Source: Aldrovandia affinis
Taxonomy: Eukaryota > Chordata > Actinopteri > Notacanthiformes > Halosauridae
Assembly: GCA_029706075.1 (NCBI GenBank)
Contig: JAINUG010000208.1
Coordinates: forward strand, 124,001 to 188,000
Length of the DNA: 64,000 nucleotides
Reading direction: 5' to 3'
Shown: in pieces, positions 1 through 12,272 of the stretch
How positions within the stretch are numbered: the stretch's first letter is position 1
How the letters are laid out: every line of letters begins with the position of its first letter
Notes under the pieces: generated by a model
Databases searched by the model: none
Seen by the model: only the letters and a program-made list of their open reading frames with translations
What the model was told of the DNA's origin: nothing
Position numbers and translations under genes: made by a program

Positions 1-743
<743 letters not shown>

Positions 744-886
744 AAAATTGCAGTTCAGCGACAGACAGAGGGGTAAAATTACAGAGCCGCTGTGCTGAGC
801 TCGGCAGGGAAGAGGAGAGGAAATGGGGAATGGAGGCCAGACATACATGAACCCTACCAAAAATCAGGAGAGGAGAGAGAGGTTTC

Positions 887-1150
887 ATATAGTATATATA
901 CACTGACTGACTTCACACTACACTAAATGAATCCTGCACTGAGAGACAGAGGATTAATACAGTATATACACACTGACTGACTGCACACTACAGTACATTG
1001 ACACTGCATTGAGAGAGAGGGTTAATATAGTATATACACACTGACTGCCTGCACACTACAGTACATTAACACTGCACTGAGAGAGACAGGGTTAATACAA
1101 ACACAGTACATACACACTGAATAACTTCACATAACAGTACATGACCATTA
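887..1150. repeat. Minisatellite, about 68-bp unit, four copies
   Basis: Four diverged tandem copies of a unit containing AGTATATACACACTGACTG, then CACACTACAGTACATT, then CACTGCACTGAGAGA. The period is roughly 65-75 bp and later copies are more degenerate. It lies just upstream of the endogenous retrovirus. Confidence 0.85.
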
Positions 1151-1202
1151 CACTATGATAACACTGGAGATACAGTATTTAGATGCTAAGTGCTAATAGT
1201 TT

Positions 1203-1642
1203 TGATAGAGAAATTCTGTTTCTGAGCTTGAGTCTCTCAAAAAGTCTCACGCTTGCCCATTGTGTGAAGCTGTGCCAAAAGAGATAGGCGGCAAGCTGCC
1301 TGTTTTTTAGGACTGTGTTGTAGAGAGCTAATTAAACCGCCACAGTAAAGGTCAGAGTGTGCCGGCCAAAACAAAGGTTACTTGTACGAGTTTCTAGGTG
1401 GGAGACATAACTGTCTCCTGACTGATATATGGGCGAGGCTAAAGCATTTGTCTAAATTATTGTGTATAAAGAAGTGTTCTCCCCGGAAATGATTTGTTCA
1501 TTGCCTGGCAGGGAGGCGGTGAACCCTGAATGCATTTGGTTGAATAAACTCTGTTGAATATTGGTTGTATGTTCTGTTTTCTCATTTGGTGCAAGTGTTC
1601 TCTATTCACTTTAAAGGTCTTCTGAATTTCGTGAACCTAACA
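1203..1642 (+). repeat. ERV 5' LTR
   Basis: It begins TGATAG and ends CTAACA, directly before the primer binding site. A TATAAA box lies at 1465-1470 and an AATAAA signal at 1543-1548, giving a plausible U3-R-U5 layout. Its last 42 or so bases recur at 6212-6254. The left edge was set by the matching 4-bp target duplication and is less certain than the right edge. Confidence 0.75.
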
Positions 1643-1644
1643 AT

Positions 1645-1663
1645 TGGGGGCTCGTACCGGGAT
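1645..1663 (+). promoter_or_regulatory. Retroviral primer binding site, tRNA-Pro type
   Basis: TGGGGGCTCGTACCGGGAT lies two bases after the LTR end. It equals the tRNA-Pro primer site used by many class I retroviruses, with one extra A. Confidence 0.8.
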
Positions 1664-1952
1664 CCCAATATCTCACCGCACGGGCGCAGAGGAAGGGCGT
1701 GGCGTCTGAACCGTGCACGGGGCTTGTCTGGGACAAGTTTTTGAAAGTCCTCGGTCCGGATCGAGCAGGATCCTTGGATAATTAGCGAGGCCAGACAAAG
1801 CAAACATTCCTCTGGAAGCGCGGAGAGTGACGGGATTTTTCCGAATTCTATTTAAGATAAAAGTGTGATATTGAACCTAGAGCCTTGCCATAAAAGTGAG
1901 TGACAGAACATAAGTGAAAATAGTGAACGTGGAACTTTTTAGTGGGGGGGGT

Positions 1953-2139
1953 TGTATGCCTGATTGGGTGGTGGCACTCCCGGTCTCCGGGACGGGGTTC
2001 AAGTCCCTGTGGTGGTGTATGCCTAATTAGGTGGTGACACTCCCGGTCTCCGGGACGGGGTTCAAGTCCCTGCGGCGGTGTATGCCTAATTAGGTGGTGA
2101 CACTCCCGGTCTCCGGGATGGGGTTCAAGTCCCTGAGGT
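1953..2139 (+). repeat. 63-bp tandem triplicate with tRNA-like arms in the ERV leader
   Basis: Three head-to-tail copies start at 1953, 2016 and 2079, each exactly 63 bp apart. Each holds a GTGGTGACACTCC stretch, a CCCGGTCTCCGGG hairpin and GGGGTTCAAGTCCCT, which reads like a tRNA T-arm with an RNA polymerase III B box. The layout resembles a shortened tRNA. Whether it is tRNA-derived is inference. Confidence 0.75.
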
Positions 2140-3470
2140 GTCTCCAATTTGTTGGGTTGGAGCCTAACGCGCCGAAAACTGCACACGTGAGGAACTGTTT
2201 TCTAAGAGGTGGAGTGTTTATTCATAGTATGAGTGAATAAAAAATGAATGCAATTGCACCTGAGTATGAGTGAATAAAAAATGAATGTGATATGAATGCA
2301 ATTGCGAATGACTATGAGTGAATAAAAAGTGTAATAGCAAAGGTGGTTGTGGTTGTTGTTGGGTTAAGAAAGTGATGGTGAAGTTTACCTGCCTCAGGAT
2401 TAAAGGGAAATGGAATCGAGGTTTACGGGGGCAGGAGATTGGGTTGAGCATGTGGAAAGAAAAGTTTGGGAAGTTGAAGGTCCCGCAATGTGGCAAGATT
2501 GTGAATGCAATTAGGGATAAAGCTAAAGGTGATAAAGCTAAGCAAAAGAAATATGGAACCAAGTATTATATATATAATAATATTATATTATATAAAATAT
2601 TAAATAAATATGGACTGTTATTCGCCGAAATGTGGCTGAGAGAAGCATAGAATAAACAGTTAAATAAAGATGATGAACAGTTGCAGATTAAACACTGTAG
2701 AAGTAGAAAGGTGCGTGCGCTATGCATTAAAACAACAGTGGTGTCAGGTGGAGGGAGATTGGACTTCCCTAAACCAGGGGCAAGAAACTCTTCTTTTCCG
2801 AGGACGCTGTGATTACGTAAAAATGTTGGACTGTGTGCAAAATAAAAACGAAATGATAATGGCTCAAAAGTAACAAAAAATTACTATTGAATGTGACGAA
2901 AATGGGTTGTCAGTCACATCACTTGTATAGGTACTATTGGAAATAGTTTGGGGAATTCTATACAATTGATAGATTGGTATTACACATGGGAATTGATATA
3001 CTGCCAGTCATGCACAACTGTGTGAATTTATTCCGTCCGAGCAGACAGCCCCAGCAAACTCTTATAGCACTGCTCTCTTAACCCTGACTAAGACATTTTG
3101 AATGAGTGTTTCTGGAACATGCCGCAAATAAACAAAACGAGATGTTTAGGCACCATATATAGTTGACCGAAATTTACTGGAATTCTAGTAAACTTGAGTG
3201 AAGAGCAGAAATGATTATTTGAACAAATCAGGCAGCCGCATATTTCATTATCGAAAATGATGGGAAGATGTGGGTTCTTGGGTTAGAGAAATGCCGCCTG
3301 GCAGGGAGTGCAGACAAAAAAGAGAAGAAAAGTAAAAAAATGACGCATTCATTGTGGACAGCGAAGAATCTAAAAATGAATGATCCATCTGATCTGCACG
3401 GTACTATGTACATTTTACATTTTTACATTTTAGGCATTTGGCAGTATCTGTGATTTTTTTTTTTTTAACT
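2140..3470 (+). pseudogene. Degraded leader and gag region of the ERV
   Basis: This stretch lies where gag should be. Only short open frames remain (2318-2650 is basic and Gly/Cys/Lys-rich; 2670-2873 is short), and neither shows a clear capsid major homology region or zinc knuckle. The call rests on position between the leader and pol. The protease and the first part of reverse transcriptase are also missing before 3470. A short TTTACATTTTA tract near 3410-3432 resembles a SINE tail and may mark the deletion point. Confidence 0.5.
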
Positions 3471-5268
3471 CCTCCTGTATGTAGACGACATATTGAATTG
3501 CTCTCCTTCTCGGGAAAAGGCATGTTTGGACATTCTGGTCTCACAAGGCCAAGGAGATAAGCAAGGGGGGTGGACCAGAAGTAAAATATCTGGGACGCGC
3601 TATCTCAGCTCGAGGCCGAGCCTTATTACAGGATAGGAAAACCTGCATCCTGATACTGCAGGCCCCAAAGCCTAAAATAAAATAAAAACATGATATATAT
3701 ATATTTTTTTAGGAATGATACATTTCTGCCGAACCTGGATGTGTAATTATGCACAATTGATGCAGCCACTGTTAGATTGTATTTACAGCAAACCAATGGA
3801 GGCTCGAGATCCAATCAAATGGACTCCTGAAGTCAACGAAGCCTTTGAGCAGGTAAAACAGGTTTGGAGGTAAGCAAAGACCAATTGCTTATTACTCCAC
3901 AGAACTGGATCCTGTAGCACGAGGACTGCCATGCTACAGAAGCAGCTGTAGAAGCAGCAGCATTAGCAGTAGAAGCCTCACAAACCATAGTGTTATACCA
4001 ACCTTTGACACTGATGGTACCACATGTAGTTTCTGTATTACTACTGCAAACAAAACATACATTCTTGTCACCAGCAAGACAGCTGAGCTGTATGGCGACT
4101 CTACTAACAGCTCCTAATCTAACAATTGTAAAATGCACCACACTTAATCCGGCTACCTTGCTGACAACTGCTGAGGATGGAGATCCTCACGATTGTGTAG
4201 CTGAAACATCTAGGTCTGTGGCAGCACGCCCCGGGTTAATGGACACACCCATTCATGACGCAGAAGTAACATTCTATGTGGATGGATCCTGAAAAAGAAT
4301 GACTTCAACAGGGTAAACCAATAACGCAGGCACCATTGATACTGGAACTGATTGTGGCATTACAGAAACCCAAAATACTGGCTATATGTAAATGTGCAGC
4401 ACATACGAAAGGAACAGATGAGGTGTCCCTGGGGAATGCATTCGCAGACTCTGCTGCAAAAGAAGCAGCTGCAGACACTAAGGGAGTGTTTAAAGAGATT
4501 GATTGCGTCACTCTCGATTACACTCTCTTGAGAGACATGCAACAAGCAGGGGTACCAGATAAAAGGGGCAATCAAAAATGTACTGAGAACGAAACTGGCC
4601 TGTGGGTGGGCCCAGAAAAGGAACCTGTATTACCGAGATCTTTGTTTACCATAGCTGCAGAGTTGAGTCATGGCATATGCCATGTCTCAAGAGGAGGGAG
4701 GGTAGATATGATAAACAAACGTTATACAACGTATGGGCTTACAAACTACAAAAAAATGTTTTGTAAAAGGTGTTTAACATGTTTTGACTATTTGAATCTT
4801 GGATGATGGATTTCATCCACCTCACACCAAGTGAGGGGAAAAAGAGCTGTTTAGTAATGATTGACCCATTCTCAGGTTGGGTAGAAGCATACCCTAACTC
4901 AAAAAATTGATGCACAACTGTGGAAAAAAAAAATTTGTAGAGAAATAATACCTAGATGGGAAAAGCCTATCACCTACCGCAATTTGAAGTGAGAATATCA
5001 GAGGATAATCCCACATTGGCAGAGTATATGAATAAAATGTTATCTAATAAACAAGAAATGTGTAAACTCTTACAGCAGGAATACCAAAAGAAAAGCTGCA
5101 GGTCGGGGACTGGGTACTGATTAAAGATCCAAGGCACAAGGCGTGGCATCAACCAAAGTGGAAAGGGCCGTATCAGGTGCTACTAACAACTCCAACAGCA
5201 GTAAAGATTGCCGAGCGATCCACCTGGGTGCATCTGTCCCACTGTAAAAAGGTAACAAAGGGTGAGTA
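3470..5268 (+). pseudogene. ERV pol remnant (reverse transcriptase, RNase H, integrase)
   Basis: The YVDD catalytic box of reverse transcriptase is at 3478-3489. A frame change follows at a G-run near 3570. Connection-domain sequence runs to about 3860, then an open stretch 3990-4292 ends with the RNase H start motif FYVDGS. RNase H then jumps to its C-terminal part (4336-4500, with AHTKGTDEVS and ADSAAKEAA), so its middle is deleted. Integrase shows HHCC-like sequence (about 4660-4790), the first core aspartate region near 4805-4900, and a C-terminal tail near 5107-5250 ([19 protein letters not shown]). The rest of the core is deleted. It is a non-functional relic in several frames. Confidence 0.85.
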
Positions 5269-5393
5269 GGTACCTAAAAGAGTTGTGCTCAGAAGGGAGA
5301 AGTCCGGCTACAAAGGGAGGTGTGAAATATAGAACACACCTGTCTCAAAACCGGTGAAGCAAACAACCCTCTTACTGGGATTTAGACACAGCT

Positions 5394-6211
5394 ATGGCGA
5401 ACCTCCAGTGGCGGGCAGTGGGGTCTTTGACCATATTGATGATAATCACGGTATAAGAGGGAAGAGATTTGTAAAGCACAGCACAGAGTGTAAACAAGAC
5501 CAACTGTTACGTATGCACACATCTACACTCTAGCGTTTGGGTTCTCAACTCATACAGGAACACTTAAATACTTTGACCCAACCCACAAAATCACAACCAA
5601 AGTGAACTGCTATAAATATACTGACGGGAATAAATTGCACTGATTGACAAGGTTTATTACAAACCTCACGACAACATTTGATTACGCCCATTATGGTAGT
5701 ACCATATACCCCGCATAAGACCTTTACAAAATGTGTACGAGGGAAGGGAACAGTCCCGGGTGGGGAGACATCCCAATGCGATGGGACAGTGTACTCCTAC
5801 TGTAAAAAATAGAACCACCGAACGCCCTTAAAAGAGACAAGGTGTTCCACGTTAGCACCTACAGAAAACGGCACTAGGGCAGTGGATGGATGGTACTGGC
5901 TTTATGGACACAATGTGTACATAGCTCTGCCTAAGAAGTGGCATGGAACTTGTGCATATGCGATGCTAACTGACAATACATGGGTAATAAGCGCTGAAAC
6001 ACAGGGTCAGGCAAAAAGATCCTTAGAGGATAAGCATGATGCAATATGGGGAAGTCATGTTCTAGAAGATCACAAACTTTGGAGTGCAGGGAACAAAGCG
6101 GTTCTTAGTATTTTTCCCCAAATGGGGGTGGGCAAAGTAATGTTAAGGGTAGAGACAATAAACTACCGCCTGAGTGCATTGATCAATTTTACACTGAATG
6201 CAACCGAGAAG
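5394..6211 (+). pseudogene. ERV env remnant
   Basis: An ATG at 5394 opens a short hydrophobic leader-like segment that soon meets a stop. After several interrupted stretches, 5882-6226 is open and has DGWYWL and a region reading like the end of a surface subunit followed by transmembrane-subunit helices. The frame runs straight into the LTR remnant, so the membrane anchor and tail are missing. Identity rests on position and style more than on a diagnostic motif. Confidence 0.6.
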
Positions 6212-6254
6212 TTCTATTCACTTTAAAGGTCTTCTGAATTTTGTGAACCTAACA
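6212..6254 (+). repeat. ERV 3' LTR remnant (last about 43 bp)
   Basis: It matches the end of the 5' LTR with one base difference (AATTTTGTG against AATTTCGTG) and ends CTAACA before the 4-bp target duplication. U3, R and most of U5 are gone, so a deletion joined env directly to the LTR end. Confidence 0.85.
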
Positions 6255-6282
6255 GTTTGCTAGCCTGGCCATTTAGCAATTT

Positions 6283-6614
6283 CCATCCATCCATCAATTA
6301 TCTAAGGTGCTTATTCCTGGTCAGGGTCGCGGGGGCTGGAGCCTATCCCAGCATGCGTTCCGGGCGAGAGGCAGGAATACACCCTGGACAGGTCGCCAAT
6401 CCATCGCAGGGCACACACACCATTCACTCACACACTCATACCTACGGGCAATTTAGACTCTCCAATTAGCCTAACGTGCATGTCTTTGTACTGTGGGAGG
6501 AAACCCACGCGGACACGGGGAGAACATGCAAACTCCACACAGAAAGGCCCCCGGCCTGGATTCGAACCCGAGACCTTCTTGCTGTGAGGCGACAGCGCTA
6601 TCCACTGCACTGCC
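6283..6614 (-). mobile_element. tRNA-derived SINE with 13-bp target duplication
   Basis: Read on the minus strand it starts with a tRNA-like head (GTGCAGTGGATAGCGCTGTC, then B box GGTTCGAATCC), continues through a body common in fish genomes (TTTCCTCCCACAGT, GGCTCCAGCCCCCGCGACC) and ends in a (GGAT)n tail at 6283. CATTTAGCAATTT flanks it on both sides (6270-6282 and 6615-6627), which proves insertion by target-primed reverse transcription. It landed just outside the ERV 3' end. Confidence 0.92.
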
Positions 6615-6799
6615 CATTTAGCAATTTGGGTCAGATAAAATAATCCCTCCAGCCCTGTGGAGCTGAGAGGGCCTACACTAAGCACTAGTACAGACACACT
6701 GATACACCTGTGGAACAGTTTAGCAGACCATTAAATGCTCTGTTGCCATAGAAACACTCACTTTACCATCTCCCACCTGTGCCATCAAGGCATACGTTT

Positions 6800-7040
6800 C
6801 TCTTTCAGCCTCCTCACAGAAACACATTCTAACACACACATACACTCTCTCTCTAACAGACATACAAACACTATAACACACATCCTTATAAATGCACTAA
6901 GACAGAGAAATACACACACTCTAACTGATACATACTCACAGTCTAACACAAACACACTCACACACAGAAACACACTAAAATGCATGCACATACAAAGGAT
7001 TGCACATATTAGCAGTCAGGAGCACACAATACCACACTCA
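6800..7040. repeat. ACAC-rich low-complexity tract
   Basis: A degenerate run of ACACA, ACTCTC and TAACAC pieces with no fixed unit. Open frames in it are compositional. Confidence 0.7.
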
Positions 7041-7356
7041 AGCACAGTTTTCTACAAAATGCGGCAGTACACTGAAACACAGTGAAATGCTGTGTCTGGA
7101 CACACATTCACTTCAGTACTTATGTTTAAGCTGTTCCTGATCTCCACCTCACGCTACAGCACACTAAAATGGTGGCCGTGTGGTGCTGCCAATTAGAAGG
7201 GTGATACTGACCCCTGGTGCCATCCCAGTATTACTGCAGCTGAAATACTCAAGGGTGTCAGCACTTTTGGATGGCCACCTTGGAACTGAAGAGGTAGCCC
7301 CTTCCCCAGTTTTATCCATAATTCGGAATACCCAATAACAACTATAGGCCTGTCCC

Positions 7357-7787
7357 ACACTGCCAAAATAAAGGAAACACTTGAGTAAATGAGGGATACG
7401 ACGTATATTGAAAGCAGGTGCTCCCACACAGGTGTGTGACTTAATTAAGCAATTAACATTCTATTATGCTCAGTGTCATGTATAACAATTCTGGCCAGAC
7501 TTAGCTGACCAATATTTTGGCTACAATGACTAGAATAAGAAATCTCAGTGACTTTGAAAGAGGGGTGATTTGGGGTCATATTTGGCGGGAGCTTCAGTGA
7601 TGAAGACTGCTCAACAACATTTCATAAAGAACAATGGCTAAGGTGATGTTGGCATGGAATTCTTGAGGAAAAGAAGTGCAAAAAACACAGGCAGTAGTCT
7701 ACTGAGCACTGAGAAAAGTCAGTCAGATGACTGACCCTATGACACTTTGTTGGTGTTTTATTTATTTTGGCAGTTACCTGTGCATAA
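7357..7787. mobile_element. Internally deleted Tc1-like element remnant
   Basis: Opposed end motifs are visible: CTGCCAAAATAAAGGAAACA near 7361 and TTTATTTTGGCAGTTACCTG near 7760-7785. Between them are about 400 bp resembling the terminal parts of a known fish Tc1-like family (AAAGCAGGTGCT, ACACAGGTGTG, TTAATTAAGCAATTAACAT). No transposase remains. Confidence 0.7.
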
Positions 7788-7899
7788 ATCTGTGAGAGCA
7801 CACGCATCTTCCATGAAATGTGGTTGTTGTCATCCAATAATTAAGCCTTGGTTACCCTGGCAACTGAAACCCTCCCTCCCAGGTACAGTGCTACAGCCA

Positions 7900-8238
7900 C
7901 TTACCACTCAGGATACCCCATTCTTAATCTGCTGTTCATGGTGTACACGTATACCACGTGCAAAACATTGAAACAACAATGCAAAGTCACTTAACAGGAT
8001 GTTGGGTCGCCATGTGTGGCCAGTACGTCCTGTATGTACTGTGGCATAGAGTCTACCAGCGTCTGAAACCCTGCAGGACAATACTTCTTCCACAAAAAAG
8101 TCACTGAACTTAGTTGTTGAGTAGTTGTTGGAAGTGGAAAATGCTCTCAGGTGTCGTTCCAAAATATGCCATAAATGCTTATTTATGGGTTCAGATCTGG
8201 TGATGAAGGCCATGACATATGGATTGGAGCGTCATGCT
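7900..8238. mobile_element. Left part of an unclassified repeat that hosts the Gypsy insertion
   Basis: On the minus strand 8213-7908 is open for 101 codons with a repeat-like character (HTWRPNILLSDF). It stops where the Gypsy element enters at its ATGCT target site and appears to resume at 12666. I treat it as an old DNA-transposon or other repeat copy; the family is not recognised. Confidence 0.35.
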
Positions 8239-8402
8239 TGTAGTGATGGGTACTAACACGTGACCTAGTAGGAACCATCTAATGATGTATTGTTGTTGTG
8301 GGGAACAATAAAATAGTTGCTTGAGTGACATGAGCTTGCGGTCGCCTGTTTAATGACTGTGCTCCACATGAGGTTTCATTGTACCTATCAAACAATAGAA
8401 CA
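8239..8402 (+). repeat. Gypsy 5' LTR (164 bp)
   Basis: It begins TGTAG and ends AATAGAACA. An AATAAA signal sits near 8308. It carries about ten bases near its start that the 3' LTR lacks, and otherwise matches it apart from a few substitutions. Confidence 0.9.
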
Positions 8403-8556
8403 TGGTGTCAGAAGTAAAACAGACAATTGTAGTGAGTTAGTTAGCGTGTAGTGAGAACAACTAGTGTCAAGTTTTAGTCTAGGTAACGTTAGTTAGCTAC
8501 AGTCAACAGAGCTGGTTAGCCACGCGTTGCTAGCTAATCATTGTGTCAGCGTCAAA

Positions 8557-9420
8557 ATGAACCAGTTCCAAGTCACCCTGCCGGAGAAGTTCACATTCAA
8601 GTCGGATGACTGGCCAAAGTGGATAAAGTCCTTCAACAGATTCCGTATCGCCTCTGGATTGAAAACGTAGGCGGACGAGAATCAAGTCGAAGCTTTAATC
8701 TACACCATGGGCGAGGAAGCTGAGGACATACTAGTTTCTTTGCATCTCAGCCCTGAAGAAGTGAGTGAGTATGATACTGTCAAAGGAAAGTTAGATGCTC
8801 ATTTCGTAGCTCGCAGGAATGTGATTTTTGAAAGGGCAAAGTTTAACCAGCGGCAGCAAGAGACGGGCGAGTCAGCCGACTGCTTCATTACTGCGCTGCA
8901 TTGCCTGGCAGAGCACTGCGGATACGGGACTCTGCATGACAAGATGGTGAGGGACAGACTGGTGGTGGGTCTGAGAGACAGACGTCTGTCAGAACAATTA
9001 CAAATGGACCCTGAACTGACACTACAAAAGGCAGTCACCAGAGCCAAACAAAGTGAGCAGGTGAAAAAGCAGCAAGAAATGCTAAAAACGAAGGGGGACA
9101 TATCGAACACGCAGCTCGACAGCGTGCACACGCAGCAGCACGGCGGCGCAAGATCAAAGCAAGCCGGACAGATGTCCAAGAATGCACAGGACAGACCGTG
9201 CAAAAGATGTGGGGACACAAAAGGGCATAGCTTGCAACACTGTCCAGCGAGGGAAGCGACGTGCAATCAATGCAGAAAAAAAGGACACTATGCTAGAGTG
9301 TGCAGAACAAAAAAATTGCATGAAGTGAATGTAGCTACAGTAACTGAGCCGGACACAGATGATGACTACGAGGTTGCGTTCCTGGGCTCAATGACAGCTG
9401 ATGCAGGGGACAGCCCCTGA
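8557..9420 (+). pseudogene. Gypsy gag with one in-frame stop
   Basis: Reading from ATG 8557 gives a 287-codon Gag broken by TAG at 8668-8670 (codon 38). The frame then stays open to TGA 9418-9420. The C-terminal part has a CKRC...HSLQHC knuckle and a canonical CCHC knuckle CNQCRKKGHYARVC near 9265-9305, preceded by a Lys/Gln-rich linker. This is the nucleocapsid layout of Ty3/Gypsy Gag, which packages the element's RNA. The single stop suggests fairly recent decay. Confidence 0.9.
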
Positions 9421-9438
9421 ATGACAGAGGTAAAAATG

Positions 9439-9786
9439 TCCCCAGGACTAGGCTAAAAACCAGAGGTGACCGAGCCTTTGTGGCGGCTGCCCCTAGGCTC
9501 TGGAACAGCCTGCCCTTGCATATTAGATCTGCCCGAACCTTAGAGGTCTTTAAGTCCGCATTGAAGACTTACCTTTTCTCCCTGGCTTTCAACTCCGGTT
9601 GAGCAAGACACTTTTATGGTACTTTTATGTGAATTATTTTTCCTTCTTCTTTTTCTTATTGTATTGTATTACATGTACTGTTTTTATTACTATTTATTTA
9701 TTACTGTTTATTTATTACTGTACAGCACTTTGGTCGACTGTTGGTTGTTTAAAGGTGCTTTATAAATAAAGTTTGAGTTGAGTTGA
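9439..9786 (+). mobile_element. 5'-truncated LINE 3' end inserted in the Gypsy body
   Basis: It encodes the last residues of a LINE ORF2 (RLWNSLPLHIRSARTLEVFK), an AT-rich 3' UTR, and a (TTGAG)n tail after GCTTTATAAATAAAG. GTAAAAATG is duplicated on both sides (9430-9438 and 9787-9795), which fixes the borders exactly. The family is probably CR1/L2/Rex1-like. Confidence 0.9.
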
Positions 9787-9795
9787 GTAAAAATG

Positions 9796-11923
9796 GACAA
9801 AATGGGTAAAATGGACAAAATGGACGTCTATGTCGTGGAGGGGCTGAGCACACCGCTGCTAAGCCGGCCGGCTGCCACAGCACTGCAGTTAGTCGCCAGA
9901 CTGGAAGATGTCAGCCTGTGGAGAGCACTGTCACGACTGCAAGAGGCGGGAGTGACGCTGAACGACAAGTGTGAGTTCTCTAAGAGCAGGATAAAGTTCC
10001 TGGGACAGATCATCGAGGCATCGGGGATCAGCGCAGACCCCGATAAGGTGAGCGCTGTGAGAGCAATGAAGGAGCCCAGCAACATCAGTGAGGTGAGATG
10101 CTTTCTGGGGATGACAAATCACCTGGGGAAATTCCTGCCTCACCTAGCCGAGAGAACGTGTCAACTCAGAGATCTGCTGAGGAAGTCTAATATGTGGACC
10201 TGGGGGTTACAACAGCATAAAGCAAGAACTGACTACTCCTCCAGAGTTAGCACTGTATGATCCAAATGCTGAAATGCTGGTCTCGCCAACGCAGAGTGGA
10301 AACCAGTGGCATACGCTTCCAGAGCTCTCAGCAGCACCGAACAGCGATACGCCCAGATCGAGAAGGAGGCGCTGGCCTCCACATGGGCCTGTGAGAGGTT
10401 CGCAGAGTTCCTCATCGGGAAGAGCTTCAGTTTCAAGACGGACCACAAACCTCTGGTTCCGCTGCTGGGCTCAAGGAACCTGGACGAACTCCCATCCAAC
10501 GCCTACGCATGCGCTTAATGAGATTCTCCTACACCATCTCATGTGCCAGGCAAAGAGATTGCGACTGCGGATGTGCTGTCCAGAGCGCCTGTAGACAGCA
10601 CAACAGAGGGGCTAAGAGAGGAAGAGATCAACTTGTATGCTGACTCTGTCATAGCAAGCCTGCCAGCAACTGAGAAGAGGCTCAGAGAAATTCAGACACA
10701 CCAGGACAATGATTACATACTACGGCAGCTGAAGTAGTACTGTGTAGAAGGATGGCCAGACAAGTTTTCGATTGGAAGAGTGTTCCAGCCCTACCTACCA
10801 TTCTCAGGTGAGCTCACGGTCCAAAATGGCCTGCTACTCTTTGGCTGCAGAATTGTAATCCCAGCATCACTGAGAGCAGACATACTGACCACACTGCATG
10901 AGGGTCATCTCGGAATAACCAAGGGCAGGGAGAGAGCTAAACAGTCAGTGTGGTGGCCAGGCCTCAGCAGAGAGCTGACAAAGATGATTGAAAGCTGTGA
11001 CACATGTGCCTAACCTCAGAGAAACGATGCTGCCCACGGAGTTCCCATCAAGGCCATGGTCGACTGTAGGAGCAGACCTGTTTCAAATAGAAAACAAACA
11101 CTAATTAGTCATTGTGGACTATTTCTCAAGATTCTTCGAAGTAGCCAAGCTAACATCCATGTCCTCTGAAGCTGTGATCGAGCACTGCAAGTCTATCTTT
11201 GCACGCCACGGTATACCAGATTTGGTGCACTCAGACAACGGACCACATTTTGCATCCGAGTCCTTCTGAAAGTTTGCACAAGATTGGAGCTTCAGTCATG
11301 TGACATCCAGTCCACACTTCCCACAGAGCAACGGGGAGGCAGAACGGGCTGTGAGGACAATCAAAGGTATCCTCAAGAAGTCCAGTGATCCTTACCTGGG
11401 CCTCATGGCCTACCGCGCTGCTCCTCTGGCAAATGGACACAGTCCCACTGAGCTACTCATGGGGAGGAAGATCCGAACAACAGTTCCTGTCATCCCATCC
11501 CAGCTCAACCCAGCATGTGCAGACATAGAGAACCTGAAAAGGAAAGAACAAAGATACAGACAAAAGCAGCAGCAAAACTACAACCGAAGACACAGAGCAC
11601 ATGACATGCCACACCTGCAACCCAGCGATCATGTGTGGGTCAAAGACATGCTTCAGAGAGGTACAGTGGTGTCTACAGCAGACACACTGAGATCCTATCT
11701 CATCGAGACGCCCAGAGGCACCCTGTAAAGAAACCGATTCCATCTCTCGCCGACCTCTGTGGCACCTGAAACATCGCTGGATAACACCGCTCCAGATGCT
11801 GTGAGTGCACCTGTCACACCTGAAGTCCAGCGTGACTCCAGTCAGCAGACTCCCGTGTGTCAGAGACATTATCCTGCCAGAGTGGGGAGACCTCCAACGT
11901 ACCTAAAAGACTATGTGAGGTAA
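9796..11923 (+). pseudogene. Gypsy pol remnant (protease start, RT end, RNase H, integrase)
   Basis: The first part has the post-protease motif PLLSRPAA near 9860, then jumps into the reverse transcriptase thumb (KCEFSKSRIKFLGQII, VRCFLGMTNHLGKFLP), so the protease core and RT palm are deleted. RNase H (10306-10510) has AYASRALSSTEQRYAQIEKE and FKTDHKPL. Integrase shows the HHCC region (10880-11012, HEGHLGITKGRERAKQ...CDTC), the core with VDYFSRFFE, HSDNGPHF and PQSNGEAERAVRT, and a C-terminal YPARVGRPPTYLKDYV ending at TAA 11921. Stops at 10258, 10519, 10736 and elsewhere, plus frame changes, disable it. Confidence 0.9.
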
Positions 11924-12272
11924 ACACTGACACCGAGTGAACAATGGGGCAGAATAATCCCCTCACTCAGGTGAAGGGTTTGGGCAGTCTACCCCATCCC
12001 TTATTTTTTTTAAAGAGTTTGTTGTTATATTATATCTAAAGATTTGTTGATGTTTATGATGCTGTGTGTTTACAGAAGCATAGGTTGGAAGAATGTTTCA
12101 TTCCAGTGGTTTTATGGATAAGCTAATAAGAAAAAGGGAAAGCTATAAGTGCTCTTATCTGGTTGATAATACTTGAATTGTTAATTGCTACAGTATTTTA
12201 TGGAATTACATTAGTTTCCAAGATGGTTAAATATGCATCCCTACAGGAAAGGATCTTTATCTAGAAAGGGGA

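Larger units (their letters stand above)
1199..6258 (+). mobile_element. Defective class I (gamma/epsilon-like) endogenous retrovirus
   Basis: A provirus remnant in the order 5' LTR, proline-type primer site, leader, degraded gag region, pol, env and a 3' LTR remnant. The same 4-bp sequence GTTT abuts both ends (1199-1202 and 6255-6258), as expected for a retroviral target duplication. Pol carries a YVDD reverse transcriptase box, RNase H pieces and integrase pieces; env has a leader-like start and a surface/transmembrane-like stretch. Stop codons, frameshifts and deletions interrupt every coding part, so no intact protein can be made. Assignment to class I rests on the primer site, the 4-bp duplication and the pol and env style; the exact genus cannot be settled here. 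Confidence 0.85.

Noticed and set aside
1953..2139. Three true tRNA genes in tandem
   Set aside because: The units lack a full cloverleaf and acceptor pairing; at most they are tRNA-like and lie in an ERV leader.
2218..2562. 114-codon minus-strand open frame in the ERV
   Set aside because: It is antisense to the provirus, His/Phe/Leu-rich from an AT-rich repeat, and has no family resemblance.
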